NCBI GenBank assembly: GCA_027579435.1
Contig: JANBPK010000708.1
Location: forward strand, 124,001 to 188,000
Direction: 5' to 3'
DNA length: 64,000 nucleotides
From: Candolleomyces eurysporus
Lineage: Eukaryota > Basidiomycota > Agaricomycetes > Agaricales > Psathyrellaceae
Numbering within the stretch: the first letter of the stretch is position 1; each line of letters opens with the position of its first letter. The translations under genes were made by a program, and so were the position numbers. Positions 1 through 12,462 of this stretch are shown in pieces. The notes below the pieces were generated by a model that worked only from the letters and a program-made list of their open reading frames with translations, did not search any database and had not been told where the DNA came from.

Positions 1-2
1 CT

Positions 3-110
3 GGCGTGGTGAGACACGACCTAGCCACTATGGGGGTGTATCGCCGCAAATATGTACCGTCGGACTTGTCTTCGTGGCCCCTCCCAGTCAGAATACCCGA
101 ATCCAGTTGA
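3..110 (+). CDS. F-box/Cys-rich family protein, C-terminal end only (runs off left edge)
   Basis: The first 110 bases encode the tail of a fourth member of the tandem family that fills the next 9 kb. The translation contains RHDLATMGVYRRK and ends SWPLPVRIPESS followed by TGA at 108-110. This matches, almost residue for residue, the last 30 residues of the genes ending at 3051 and 5924. The start, F-box and Zn-type motifs would lie to the left of the window. It shows that the array extends beyond the left edge. Confidence 0.75.
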   Translation, partial: GVVRHDLATMGVYRRKYVPSDLSSWPLPVRIPESS

Positions 111-458
111 AATACCAGGAAATCCACTGATGCTCCAAATTCACTAGATGTAGCTATATCACTTGTTAGCCCATTACCTCGATCGTCTTTCATTTCGTAA
201 ACCTAGTGATTGTTTGTCCGATGTACTCGTTAGTAACTTACGCACAGTGCTGTCCAGAAGAAACCCTAGGGTCGAGATCAATCCAATCGGCCGAGCGTCA
301 TGTTCAGAGCTCAGACCGGCCCACGTCTAACAAGGAAAGTTCTTATGAAGGACTGGCAGTGTATAGTGAGCATGCTGCGATAAGATAAGATGCTTTCGGG
401 ACCGATGACGGCGTGGACGAAGACCTAAATTGGACAACGCAATGCCCGCCTTCCTCTC

Positions 459-3051
459 ATGCCACCCCAACGCTCCCGTTCACTCAGTCAGTCTCACGAG
501 CCTCACCCTAACTCAAAAAGGCAGAAGTTAGGGTTCTCTTCAGAGCCAAATGGATCTCCGGCAAAGGAATCCAGTGGACCACTGGTGGAAATGCCCCTCG
601 ATATCCTCACAGAGATATTCAAGCATTTGGGGGTAGGCAACCTGCTCATGCTTTTGCGGACTAGTCGATTGTTGCGGACGCTCCTACTGAATCGTCCTGT
701 TGCTTCTCTCATTTGGAAGAATGTAAGTTTGTCCAGTGTATGATGAGTTTCTCTGTGCTAAGCTACTTCTTTCGACCCTAGGCATTTTCGGCGGCTCAAC
801 CTGCACCGCCTCCCTGTCCAGACGACCTGACGCTTCCGCAGTATGCCAATCTTCTCTACGGAAACTGTTATGTAAGTTGCACTTCCCCGGCTGTGTTCAA
901 CATTATTCAAGTCATTAATCTTTCACAGTATTGCGATACCAGCGACGGACTTCGATATGCTTGGCTCTGCTATATGCGTGTTTGCGACGCCTGTCTGACA
1001 CAAAAGTGGGTTTTCTCTGCCTTTTTGTAAATACTTCAAATTGACGCCGATGACCTAGTTTTATTGAAGTTCGCAACCGCCGCACCTGCAAAAAATTATC
1101 AGAAATAGTGCCTTCCTACACCAAGACAGCGCCTCGTAACCGATGTAAGTGTATCCCAGGGGCCTTCAGAGGATTAGAATTCAACTCCAAGCTCTGTTTC
1201 AATGTAGTCGGCTGGCGGGAGGACACAATAATGTGCCCACGGGTGGAATATGTCCTCAAATCAGAGGAGCTGCGCAAGGCATCTCGCAACAAGGATACGT
1301 ACGACGACTATGTCAGTCGAGAATCAGAAAAACTCACCCGGAGGCAAGAAAGGGTATGTTATCTCAACTTCAACTTCGACCGTCTTTATTCTCGACTAGT
1401 CGCAGCTAACTTCTCGGTCAAGTGCAAAGCCCTATACAAATGGGAAATCAAGTTTGAGCGATTCACTTACCTAGATACCGAGACTAGGCGCTTGGCTCGC
1501 AGAGACGCGTATGTATTACCCATCACTCACTCGTCAAGCTCTCGGACAGTAGGTTGACCAAGCGCCGATTCTGGCAGGTTTCGTCAACACATTACTAATC
1601 TTGGAAAAGGTATCTTCAATGCCATTCTGCCCATCGTTATCTCTATATCTCTCAGGTGATTATTGTTTGGCTAACATGTAATACTTTTGTGCCAGATTAC
1701 GAAACGGTCCTTAACCGCTTACGTTTGAACGGCCCCGATTTTCTCAATAGAGAGCTACCAGGTATCAGCGGTGTTGACCCTCTCACAAGTGATGGTATGT
1801 CCATACCGGTCCTTGATCTATCAACCCCCTCACGTCCGACGCTGAATGCAGATTGGGAAACTTTACAACCAAGGATCGTTGAAGCCCTTGAGTCATGGCG
1901 ACACAAGTTTGAAGATCAGGACAGATCCGAACTCATTACTGATCGAACGGACAGGCTACTTGGTCCAGCGTATGACTATTACATTTCTCACCACCGGAGT
2001 GAACAGCTATTTGCGCCGCCACTCCAGCGACTCGCCGAGATGGAGCCCTTCCGAAGTCTCATTTACGACACACCCCCGAATGTGCAATTGGCTCAGAGCG
2101 AATTTCTTGCTCATCTGGACGTCTTCCCTCAGCTCTTCGAGGCTTGGAAAGAGGAAATTGTAAAGTTGTTGCTCGGGTTACTTGGAGCAAAATCGGAGAA
2201 CAACGTTAGTAGCCCCGGAGCAAAAGGGAAAGAGGCTTCTCCCAACAACTCTATCCTGGAGAAAGCAACCAGCATTTTCAAATGCACTCGCTGTTCAAAA
2301 CCAATCTTGTATCGCGCTATCTTGTCCCATTCTTGCCCAGTCAATAGCTCGAGTGACATTCCGAACAAGTCCAGCCGCCGGTGGCCATGGGACGAAGTTC
2401 AGGCACATGAGGAAGCGTCCCGCTACGCAAAGGTCATAATTAAAATTCTTGGCAAAGATCCCGACGCTGTCACCTGGAACCAGCTTGAGGAAGCTAACCA
2501 GCGACTCGAGTGCATCCGGTGCCGTCGTAAAGTCAGTCGCAAGAGCATCAACAAGCACAACCGCCTCGTTATGAGCTGGCGCCAAGCTGTACGTCCGTCT
2601 ATAATCTGAATCAAGGGGTTAGCATTGCATCACAGCTCAATATTCATAGATTCTCCACGAACTCCAGAAGCATTCGGACGAAGACGAGGATAGTTGTGAG
2701 ACAGGATGGCAACTCCTAGACGCACATTCCCTCCCCATGGCTTACTCAAAGGAAATCAAAGGATCAAGACGTGTTCAAGGTTGGCGTACATTTTCAATAA
2801 AGGAAGATTACGAGTACTGTGTGGAATGTGGCCTGTGCGACATCCGGGACGGTCAGGTAGTCTATCCGATTTACTGGAGTTGGCCACCACCAGTCCTCCA
2901 GGGTGTTAAAACCTGCATTGGCTTGCCAAGCAGGCACAACCTCGCCATTATGGGCGTGTATCGCCGCAAATGTGTACCGTCGGATTTGTCTCCGTGGCCC
3001 CTCCCAGTCAGAATACCCGAACCCAGCTTGATACCCCAGGAAATCGATTGA
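459..3051 (+). CDS. F-box domain protein with Cys-rich C-terminal half (array copy 1)
   Basis: Multi-exon gene starting at ATG 459 (MPPQRSRSLSQSH). A basidiomycete-style F-box follows at about residues 42-85: EMPLDILTEIFKHLG then RTSRLLRTLLLNRPVASLIW. Next come the PPPCPDDLTLPQYANLLYGN segment and a CDTSDG/CxxC block common in Agaricomycete F-box proteins. The main C-terminal exon (about 1656-2609) carries the Cys/His groups CTRCSKPILY...SHSCP and CIRCRRKVSR...KHN. The last exon has CVECGLCDIRDG. These look like zinc-binding knuckles, which is inference. F-box proteins usually join SCF ubiquitin ligases through Skp1, but the substrate cannot be told. Several short introns interrupt the gene, and exon edges are not all resolved. 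The stop lies 12 codons later than in copy 2 because the TGA after PEPS has become TTG. Confidence 0.7.
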
Positions 3052-3371
3052 TGCCCAAATTCGCTAGTTGTACATAGTTGTATTCATTGCTTCATCTTAC
3101 GCGTCTCTCAGGCTTTCGCAAACCTAGCGACCGTTTGTCCGATGTACCCATTAGTAACTTGCACATCCCCAGTCTAATTGGCTGGACGTCGCTTTCAACA
3201 GAGTCAGATCAGCCTACGCTGTATAGTTTTAAGGAAACGTTCTATGAATGACACCACAGTGCGATAAGATAAGATGGTTCCAGGAACAACAATGACGACA
3301 TGGACAAGACCCGGATTGGACGCTGCGATACCCGTAGAGTTCGGATCTACCTCTTTCTCTTTCTTTCTCTC

Positions 3372-5924
3372 ATGTCACCTCGACGCTCCCGTTCACCCAG
3401 TCAGACTCATGGGCCCCACGCTAATTCTAAAAAACAGAAGTTAAGGCTTCCTTCAGAGCCAAATGGATCTCCGGCAAAGGATTCCAGCGGAGCGCTCGCT
3501 GAAATGCCCTTCGATGTTCTCACAGAAATATTCAAGCATCTGGAACTAGTTGATCTGCTGGTGCTTTTGAGGACTTGTCAATTTTTGCGTGCCATGCTAC
3601 TGAATCGTCCTGTCGCTTCACTCATCTGGAAGCATGTCAGTCACTGTACACACGAGAAGTAGCCTCTTATGCTAAACTAGAGACTTTCTTTCACCTAGGC
3701 ATTTTCCTTGGTCCAGCCTACACCGCCTCCCTGTCCAGACGATCTAACACTTCCTCAGTACGCCAATACTCTCTTCGGAAACTGCCATGTACGTTTCACT
3801 CCGCACAATCAATTTGAAGATCGTACCGAACCACTTACTATTCTTTCAAAGTATTGCGATACCAGCGACGGGCTGAACAATGCTTGGCTCTGCTATATGC
3901 GTATTTGCGATGACTGTCTAACGAATAAGTGAGTCGCTCCCGTCTCTTAAGCAAGGGCATCAAGTTGAAATCGTCGACGTAGTTTTGTGGAAATTCGCAC
4001 CGACCGCCGCGCTTGGAGAGACCTGTACTCCATAGTACCTTCCTACACCAAGAGAGTGGCTCGTGGACCATGTAAGTGTATTCCAAAGCTCTTCATAAAC
4101 CTGGAGCCTAAATTCAAGCTCTATTTCGACATAGACGGCTGGTGGGACGAGGTAAAACTGTGTCCACGGGCGGAATATCACCTCAAATCCCAGGAACTTC
4201 TCAAGTCATCGCGCAGCAAGAAGTCGTATGATGAATTCATCAGTCGAGAATCAGAGAAACTCTCCAAGAGGCGTGAAGGAGTACGTTGCTCCGATATCGA
4301 GAATCCGATCGTTGATTCTAAACCACCGGCAACTAACTTTTGGTTCCAGTGTAAAGCTTTACACGAATGGGAAATTGCCTTCGAACAATCTAAAATAGAA
4401 AACATTGAAGCTAGGCGTCGCGCTCGGAGAGATGCGTATGTATTCCTCGCCCCATTCCTCAGGTTTTCGAAATCGAAACCAATCATGCACCAACCAGGTT
4501 TTCTCAACGCATTTCCGACCTTGGAGAAGGTACCTTCAATGTTTTTCTCTGTTCACCCTTATCCCTTCCGAGCTGTATCATTGATATCTGGCCTTCATTT
4601 CAGACGATGAAACAGTTTTCAATCGCCTAGTTTCGGAAGGCATAGAATACGAAGTCCCAGGCGTCAGTGGTGTTGAGCCCCTCACAAGTGACGGTGAGCC
4701 CGTCTGACCACACCTTGCTCTATTGTCCACCTCATGTTGAGGCATTGAATGCAGATTGGGAGAATATCCGGCCTAAGGTCATTGAAACTCTTCAATTATG
4801 GCGACGAACGTTCGAAGACAAAGATAAATCCAATCGGACCACCAAGCTACTTCGTCCAGTTTACGACTATTACATCTCGCACCACCGGATGGACCAGCTG
4901 CTCGCACCGCCATACTTTCAGGTCGCTGAAATGGAGCCTTTCCGAGGTCTCATTTACGACACACCGTTGGACGAGCACCTTACCCAGGGCGACTTTCTTG
5001 CCCATCTAGATGTCTTCCCACATCTTTTTGAGGCTTGGAGAGAAGAAGCCATGGGACTTTTGCTCCGGCTACTTGGGATAGAATCCCAACATGCCGCGGG
5101 CAGCTCTGGAGCGAAAGGAAAAGGCAAAGAGCATCCCCTCGATAGTTCTGTCCTGGAGAGAGCGACCACCATCTTCAAATGCACCTGGTGCTCCAGGTTA
5201 ATCTTGTACCCTGCTGTCTTGTCCCATCACTGCTTGATTCAGTCGTCTTCTGGCACCAATTCCAAATGCCGGTGGAACGAAACTGGAGAGGAAGTCGTGG
5301 CTCACAAAGAAGCGTCCCGCTACGCGAAGGTCATTATAAGAACTCTTGGCCAAGATCCAGACACTGTCACCTGGAAACAGCTTGAGGAGGCCGGCCAACG
5401 ACTGGAGTGCATTCGGTGTCGGCATAAAGTCAGTCGTAAATGCATTAACAAGCATAATTGCCTAGTCATGAGCTGGCGCCAGGCCGTACGTTCGACCATC
5501 TTCTGAATCAAGGGACTGATCTCTCATTACAGCTTGATGTTCATAGGTCCTTCACCAGCTCGAGAAGCATTCGGATGGCGACGAGGATAGCTGCAAGACG
5601 GGGTGGCGACTCGTGGACGCACAGTCCCTCCCCATGGCCTACTCGAAGGAAATCAAAGGATCGAAACGTGTTCGAGGTTGCCGTGCGTATTCGTTGAGGG
5701 AAGATAACGACTATTGCGTGCAATGTAGCCTGTGCGACATCCAGGATGGTCGGGTGGTTTATCCACTGGGCTGGCCGTGGGCATCGCCGGTACACCAGGG
5801 CGCCCAAACCTGCAATGCCGTGGCGAGACATGACCTAGAGACTGTGGGTGTGTATCGTCGCAATTGTGTACCTTTGGAGTTGTCTTCCTGGCCCTTCCCA
5901 GTCAGAATCCCCGAACCCAGTTGA
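3372..5924 (+). CDS. F-box domain protein with Cys-rich C-terminal half (array copy 2)
   Basis: Closest paralogue of the preceding gene. The start at 3372 (MSPRRSRSPSQTHG) is chosen because it aligns with copy 1; an in-frame ATG at 3300 is upstream of the conserved start. The F-box reads EMPFDVLTEIFKHLE, then LNRPVASLIWKH. Middle exons encode the RHAWRD/CKCIPKL region and the YDYYISHHRMDQLLAPP block. The large exon to 5506 holds CTWCSRLILY...SHHC and CIRCRHKVSRK...KHNC. The final exon (about 5548-5924) carries CVQCSLCDIQDG and ends VRIPEPS. Exon-intron pattern and intergenic spacing copy those of copy 1, so the pair arose by tandem duplication. All key Cys are kept, so it is probably functional. 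Confidence 0.7.
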
Positions 5925-6247
5925 TGATCCCAGGAAATTCCTTGATACCCTAGATTCGTTAGTCGTAGCTATAATTACTTCGTCCGTTGCTTCATGTTGT
6001 ATTTCTTTCCTTTTGGGAGCCTGGCGAGTGNTTTTTGACCGATGAACTCCTTAACACATACAGCGCGCTGTTCTGATACTGGGCTAATTGGTTGAACATG
6101 AGGCCCAGCCAGTCGGTCACTGGCCCGGCACCAGTGGTGCCCATCGTCATCATCCCGCTATGATCCCCGAATTGCTCAAGAGTTGCGGGTCCACAGCACG
6201 TAGGCTTACCCTTTCCTTTCAAGTTTGTTTTATTCAGATCAGTAACC

Positions 6248-8915
6248 ATGAACGGTCGTCGGTCACTTGGGCCATCTTGCGTCCAGCCGCTCGCCAACCC
6301 AGAACCTGCTAGATCGAGAACTAAGGCGGTGATGCCAGCAACAGAATCAGAACGCGAAGAGTCCCCAGTACAGAATTCCAATGAATCCGACCTCACAAAC
6401 CCAGAGGTCGAACCCAACCAAGAAGAGGTGCCAACGCCAGGAACAGAGGCAAATGAATCCCTTCCCGAGCCAGTGGACCAAGAATCCAGTGGGCCCGGAT
6501 ATCTGGGCGAAATGCCTCTCGACATCCTCATCGAGATCTTCAAGTGCTTAGAACCTGTCAGCTTGCTTGCCCTTCTGAGGACCGGCCACTTCCTTCGCGC
6601 TTTTCTTCTCGATCGTAGTATTGCCTCCCCCATATGGAAATTCGTGGGTCTTCGAAATTATCTTTGCGTATTTGCTGCATTGGTGCTAAATTTCGGTCGT
6701 CTTTTCTCTTTCTCAAGGCATTTTCCTTGACCCAACCTGTACCGCCTCCATGCCCGGACGATTTCTCACTCCCTCAGTATGCTAATCTACTTTATGGCAA
6801 CTGTCATGTACGTTTTACTGCCTGCCGTGCGCTCCACCAATGCTCACTGACATGGCGACCGAACCTTCATCCACGTGCAGTATTGTGATACCACTGAAAA
6901 TCTGGAGTATGTATGGGTCCATTATATGCGTATTTGCGATGACTGTCTGCGGCGCAAGTGAGTCGTCTTCCTTCATTCAGTGCTGTATCATCATGCTGAC
7001 GAGTTTACCCTGCCAGCTTCATCGATGTCAGCATCAACAATAGAGTTCTCCTGGAGATCGTGCCTTTTTATAGGAGGCATTACCGAATTGAAGAGAAATA
7101 TTCATCGTGTAAGTATTGACCAGAACTCCGGAAAGCATCACTAATAGTCTTGTAGCGGGAGGCCGGTTACTGTGTCCACAAGTAGAGTATAAGAGAAAGG
7201 AGAAAAAAATTCCCAAAATGTCCCGCGGTAACAAAAAGAAGTTTGAAGAATGGCTTGAGGAAGAAAGGGCAAAAGTTACGCCAAGACAAGACAGGGTATG
7301 TAAATTCTGCCAGCTTTAAAGCATGCCAATTAATAGCTATCCCTTTCTTTTGTCTATCAGTCCGTGGCCTTTATTGAATGGGAGAAAGCGACAGAGGAAT
7401 TAGCGTATGAGAATGATGAAATCCGGCGTGTGGTCCGCAGAGACACGTATGTGTTCCTCTGCTCGCCTTTTTCAAAGTTTCTGAGATGGACAACCGTGCA
7501 TCCCTCTAGGTTTATCCAAAGACTCGTTGAGATTGGTATTTGGGTCATCACGCCCTTCTGGAACTGCTGTGCTCATTATCAATGCCCCAGGTTATGAAAC
7601 GGTCATAAACCGTATGAAGTCAGAAGCCCTCGGTCTCCTCGAACACCTCCCAGGTATAAAAAGCGTCAACCCGTTTTCTGAAGAGGGTGAGTTTACCTGG
7701 CTATTTTTTTGAAAATATTCTGATGCCGGGCCTCCCACGCCCGTAGAATGGGAAACCTTTAGACCTGAGCTCATCGAATCACTCGAAACACACGAGGAGA
7801 GAATCAAGAAGCAAGATAGAACCAGGTTCCTTGGCGTTCGAACGGAAAAGCTGCTTCGTCCAGTATATGATTATTACATCTCGCACCACCGTGACCAGCA
7901 ACCTTTTGCACCGCTGTACCTGCAGCTCGCTAAATTGGAGCCTTTCAAGGGCCTCATTTACGATGCGCCAGAAGATCAGGAACTCAGTCAAGCTGATTTC
8001 ATTGCTCATTTGGATGCGATACCCGAACTCATTGACTCTTGGAAAGAAGAGATTGCTGGGCGTTTGTTAGTCCTTCTTGGCCAAGAGTCTGAAGGGAGGG
8101 CAGCCTCTGATGCAGCCCTAGCAAATGGAAAAGAAAAAGCGGGCATTCTGGACAACACATCCGTCCTGCATCGAGCGACTACGATATTCGAGTGCAAGCG
8201 GTGCTCCAGGTTGAGCCTCTATCCTTTCATTCTGACACATGGCTGCCTTGTCGCGCAAGTGCACTGGCAAGATGGTACGGGCGATTACAATTGTAGTTGG
8301 AACGAACAGGATCAGGTAGAGGTTCACGAGCGAGCCTCTCGCTATGCAAGGGTTATTATCGGCATCCTCGGTCAAGACCCTGACACGATTACTTGGGAAC
8401 AGCTGGATAAGGACAACCAGAGGGTCGAGTGTACAAGATGTCGGAAGAGGCTCACTCGTAAATCTCGCAATAGATATAACCGCCTTGTCATGAACTGGCG
8501 CCACGCGGTATGCCTTCCAAATTTTCAGCGTGATCTTCGAACTTACCACTGGCTTTCGCAGATCCTCCATGAAATTGAGAAGCATTCGGAAGAAAGCGAA
8601 GACGGCTGCGAGATTGGATGGCAAGCTCTCGACTCCAAGTCCCTAGCCATTGCATATACGAGGGAACAGGATGAAGCTGAAGCCAAGCCCGGACCAACAT
8701 GCGTGGAGTGCAAGCTTTGTAGCATCCATGATAACCGGGTGGTGTATCCTCCTAGGTGGCTCAAGGAAATATGGATCTCTAGAGATGGCAAGACTTGCAA
8801 GGCGGGCCATGACCTCTGCATGGGCGGCGTGTATAATGAGTGGGACCCATTTGCTGAGACTTTTTCCTCGAGGTGGACGCCACGATCAGTGAGGATACCT
8901 GAAGTCAAATTATGA
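6248..8915 (+). CDS. F-box domain protein with Cys-rich C-terminal half (array copy 3, divergent)
   Basis: Third full copy, clearly more divergent. It has an extra N-terminal acidic, Pro/Glu/Ser-rich stretch of about 90 residues before the F-box (EMPLDILIEIFKCLEPVSLL), followed by ATG-proximal alternatives at 6248 and about 6332. The PPPCPDDFSLPQYANLLYGN element follows after an intron. The large exon at about 7935-8515 keeps YYISHHRDQQ, CKRCSRLSLY...THGC and CTRCRKRLTRKS. The last exon keeps CVECKLCSIHDN and ends RSVRIPEVKL at 8915. The middle introns were not all placed. The retained Cys pairs and F-box argue for a working gene rather than a relic. The start is uncertain. Confidence 0.65.
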
Positions 8916-9060
8916 TTCTCGTGATCAGGAGGCTTGGATTCAAATCTGCATTGACTTTATATAACTCATGAATAACAATTATTATACACACAAGATTAGG
9001 GATAGCATCGTATCGCACCGCGGTCAACTTTACATAACACAAGAAGCATCGGGGAGGAGT

Positions 9061-11897
9061 TCACAGGATATATCGGAAATCCCGATTCTGGATATCGGTC
9101 AAATCGAGGAAGGCCTGTAGGATAGAGCAAAAGCAAAGCATGTCAGTAATTACCCAAAGCAAGGAACACCCGGTCCAGGTGATCAAATATAAATAGAGAC
9201 GACGGGAGAAAGCAAGGGAGCAAAAGTAACGAGCAGTAGCACGAACCTTATCNACACGTTGTTCAACTTTGGTCCCATCTTCCTTTTCCTTTTGGATGTA
9301 CACATCGTCGTAAGTTTCGTCTCTAGTTTCTTTGTTGCGCTTCTCGTTCTCTCGTGCGAGCATTGTTCGGAGGATGAAAATCAGAACGGCACCAGCGAAG
9401 ATGCAGCAAGAGATGACGATCCATGGAACGTGGTTTCTGAACGAAGAGAGAGGGGGCAATCAGAATCAGAATACAGTAGTACGAATCATCAGAGGGGCCG
9501 GCGTACCTGGGCTGGTATTTCTTCTTCCACATGAAAGGACCGGCGGCGTTACCAAGCGCATAGGCAATGAGGATCATAGCGTTAGTCGTGGTACCTAAAA
9601 ATTAGAGAGTTGTCGGCATATTGGCTCCTTCAAAGCGGGAAACAAACGCACGTTTAGTATGTCCAGATGTAATGGAGCTTGCCCAACCCAAGAATATGGG
9701 GAACGGCACGATGAAGAAGACTAAAAATCAAGTAGGCAAAGTCAACGACTGAAACTATGATCGAAGGAGAAGGGGTNTGAGGCGACATACTAGAAACCCA
9801 ATAGGAAAAGAGCAATCCCACCCTGTTCGAATCTTGCAACGTGTTGACGAGGATGGAGCCAAGAAGGGCGGGAACGAACATCAGAATAGATGCATACCCT
9901 CTGCCGATCCANCTAACACGAGTTAGTGAGACGCCAAGCAAGATCGTCAAGACTGGAGGTGGGGGTGGTGACACGGGGCATCAGGAGAGATTCAGATTGA
10001 GGTGGCGAAATTCGAAGGGNTGACANGTAGGCGACGGTGGCGTGGAACGGAACGAGGGAAACGTCAGTTGATCCCGCCGACCACGGACATGTTGGTCATC
10101 TATAGCACTCACTCTCCACGACACCGTCAACACAACCCAAAAGGGTCGTATGTATGGGGGCAAATCCGAACTGATTGACGATGATCTGCCGTTGATTCAC
10201 CAACTACGGCGTCCAATGCCGGAAATTGAGAAAGGAATAACGGTTTCCAAACTTGACTGGACTTACGGAGTTGGGAANGTTCCTNGAGAGTAGCCGTCAG
10301 TNTCCAGGACGCGTCNAANGCAAAAGAGGAGGAAGGGACATACACAATCGCAGCGAAGAGTGCCATAACCCAGACTTTGGGATCNTTGAGCGTCTCGATG
10401 AATCTACACGATCCCGAATGCNTTAGGGGGACCAGGNTACAAGCACATCAAGAAGCGGGACTTGTACGCACTGGTCTTTCTTCCAGCGCTTATTCTCGAC
10501 ACCTGCTTGGTTGACCTTGATCCGCTGGATAGCCATGGCNCGTTCTTCCGGCGTCAAGAACCACGCCGTTGTCGGTGAGTCCGGGAAGAAGAACCTGATT
10601 TGCAATGCATGTAGAAGCTTGTACAAAAAAGTGCAGATGAGAACGCACCAAAAGACCACAGCGACGACAAGAGTAATCAGGCCGGTGATGATCATTAACC
10701 TACGGGATCGATTGNGTTCAGCGGACATAGAAGAACCTTTGAGCGGGCTTCTTACCATTGCCAGGGCTTGAAATTCGGGGTCTAGAATCCGAGTCAGGAC
10801 CAGTGGAGTGTGGGGTAAGCCAGGGCGCTGTTCTAACATACCTTTGTGTGCAGAACGCCGAAGCTGACGAAGCCCAAGAAGATGATTGCAAAGCCGTTCA
10901 TCAGAACTGTAATAAGCGCTATGTGAGTTAAGGGGCCTATAGAATACGCAAGTGTCACGCGTACACCAATATCCAGTTCTCCGTGTCTGTTCTTCCCTAG
11001 TATAGAACATCGATGTCACGATCATGAACCCGGGTGTGATAGCGCCTAAAGCTTCCCGTTTAGCTCTGAAAATGTACGATCAGACAAAACGTGCTTACCC
11101 TCGCACACTCCAAGGATAAAACGAACCGCGAAAAGCCCGCCGAACGAGGTACAAGCGGCGTGGCACAAAAGCGCTACTGCCCATATGAAGATATTGATGC
11201 TACAGCATTTTAAGAAGCAAAGCCCATGCATGTGGAGATAATAGGACGAACCTCATCCATTTCCCCACAGGGAAATATTGTAGTGCAAGATTCTGCGGAT
11301 ACTATTAAAACAATCAGATCAGTAATTCATACCATAGTCACATTCTGACTACCGACCTCGAAAGCGAGGAAGCTCAGTGAGAATATTGTTCCCAGCCAGT
11401 TAAATTGATTCTGGGTGAGATTGTTGCTGGGGCTGTCGTAACGTTGCAATGATTGGTGAGAAGTGTTCTTGGTCGGGTCTCAAGAGCTTACATTATTCCC
11501 AGAACTGCGGATTGNCCAAGTGTAGTCTTGTCGGCAAATGTCATCCTGCGAGCCATGTCAGACGACGGGTGGAGATTGGTAACGGTGGGACGTACAAATA
11601 TAGAACTGTGAAGACGTGAAAATGAGCGTCATAGCTGCGTTGGCTNNGTCCCTCTACTACTCACTGCACATGAGAGGCATGAGATGCAAATCAATCTTGC
11701 GTCTGGAACATCGAGAGATGATTAACACTGCGAGAGAATCATATCNGAAAGACTCACCGTAGACGCAACGCTTCCTCGGGAGTCAACTCCTTTGCGGAGT
11801 CGTCTGCNACCTGAGCAGCTACGTCGACATCATGTACGTCAACCTGGGTCAGGCCACCTTTCCTTTTCTCGTCAGAGTAGTCGCTAGTCGTCGACAT
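9061..11897 (-). CDS. MFS transporter, Dal5/allantoate permease-like (anion:cation symporter family)
   Basis: Intron-rich gene read right to left. The start at 11897 gives MSTTSDYSDEKRKGGLTQVD, a hydrophilic cytosolic N-terminus ending ELTPEEALRLR. Exons then encode membrane segments typical of the family: IFIWAVALLCHAACTSFGGL and FAVRFILGVCEG (the conserved RFxLGxxEg signature), GFMIVTSMFYTREEQTRRTG, FPDSPTTAWFLTPEER, the exon with DPKVWVMALFAA, and GNAAGPF. The C-terminus is RFRYIL-type (NRDFRYIL, stop at 9061). Such proteins import allantoate, carboxylates, vitamins or peptides at the plasma membrane; the substrate is not readable here. Ns at several places blur some exon edges. It is tail-to-tail with the F-box array. 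Confidence 0.75.
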
Positions 11898-12462
11898 CCT
11901 GGCAGGGGTCGTCGGAAAGCTTGCAACCGGGGAGAGATGGGGAAGCGAGGAAACGACATCCTCTCCGAGACGCAATGTTTAAATACACGCACGTCCGGAA
12001 CGACCCATCCTAACGCCCCTACAAGCTTCACAAACCGATGCCGTAACGAGATTGNACAATCTCGTTTCGAAGATTGATGGGAGGAGTCGGTGTGTTCGAA
12101 GCTCCCCGCGCGTCTATTCGAATGCGGCATTGGAAAAGATTGAGCGTCGANCCAAGAAGAGTTGAATGCGCTGTCCNCTTGCCCTCCGATGATGTCGACA
12201 GCTGAGTAAAATGTGGCGCTTCTCCCATCCTCGAGAGATTAGACCTTTGAGGGCAATTTCAGCCTTCGATAGATGGGCGCGNGCGGGAGACGCCATCGCA
12301 AACACGGACTTTGTTAAAACGGAAAATGGAAGGGGAAATCCGTGTGTGTGTGCCTGTGTGTNTGGAAGGACAAGGGATGGTTGAGAANTTTCTTCTGATA
12401 GTCCCCATGAATGGTATGGGCGGATGGAGATTATGTAGAATTGATTCTCGACGACATGCCAA
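11898..12462. promoter_or_regulatory. Shared upstream region of the MFS transporter and CLP1
   Basis: About 560 bases lie between two divergent genes, with no coding exon recognised. The stretch contains a perfect 10-bp inverted repeat at 12045-12066 and a GT-rich run with one N at about 12341-12364. It probably holds both promoters; no TATA box was assigned. Confidence 0.5.
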
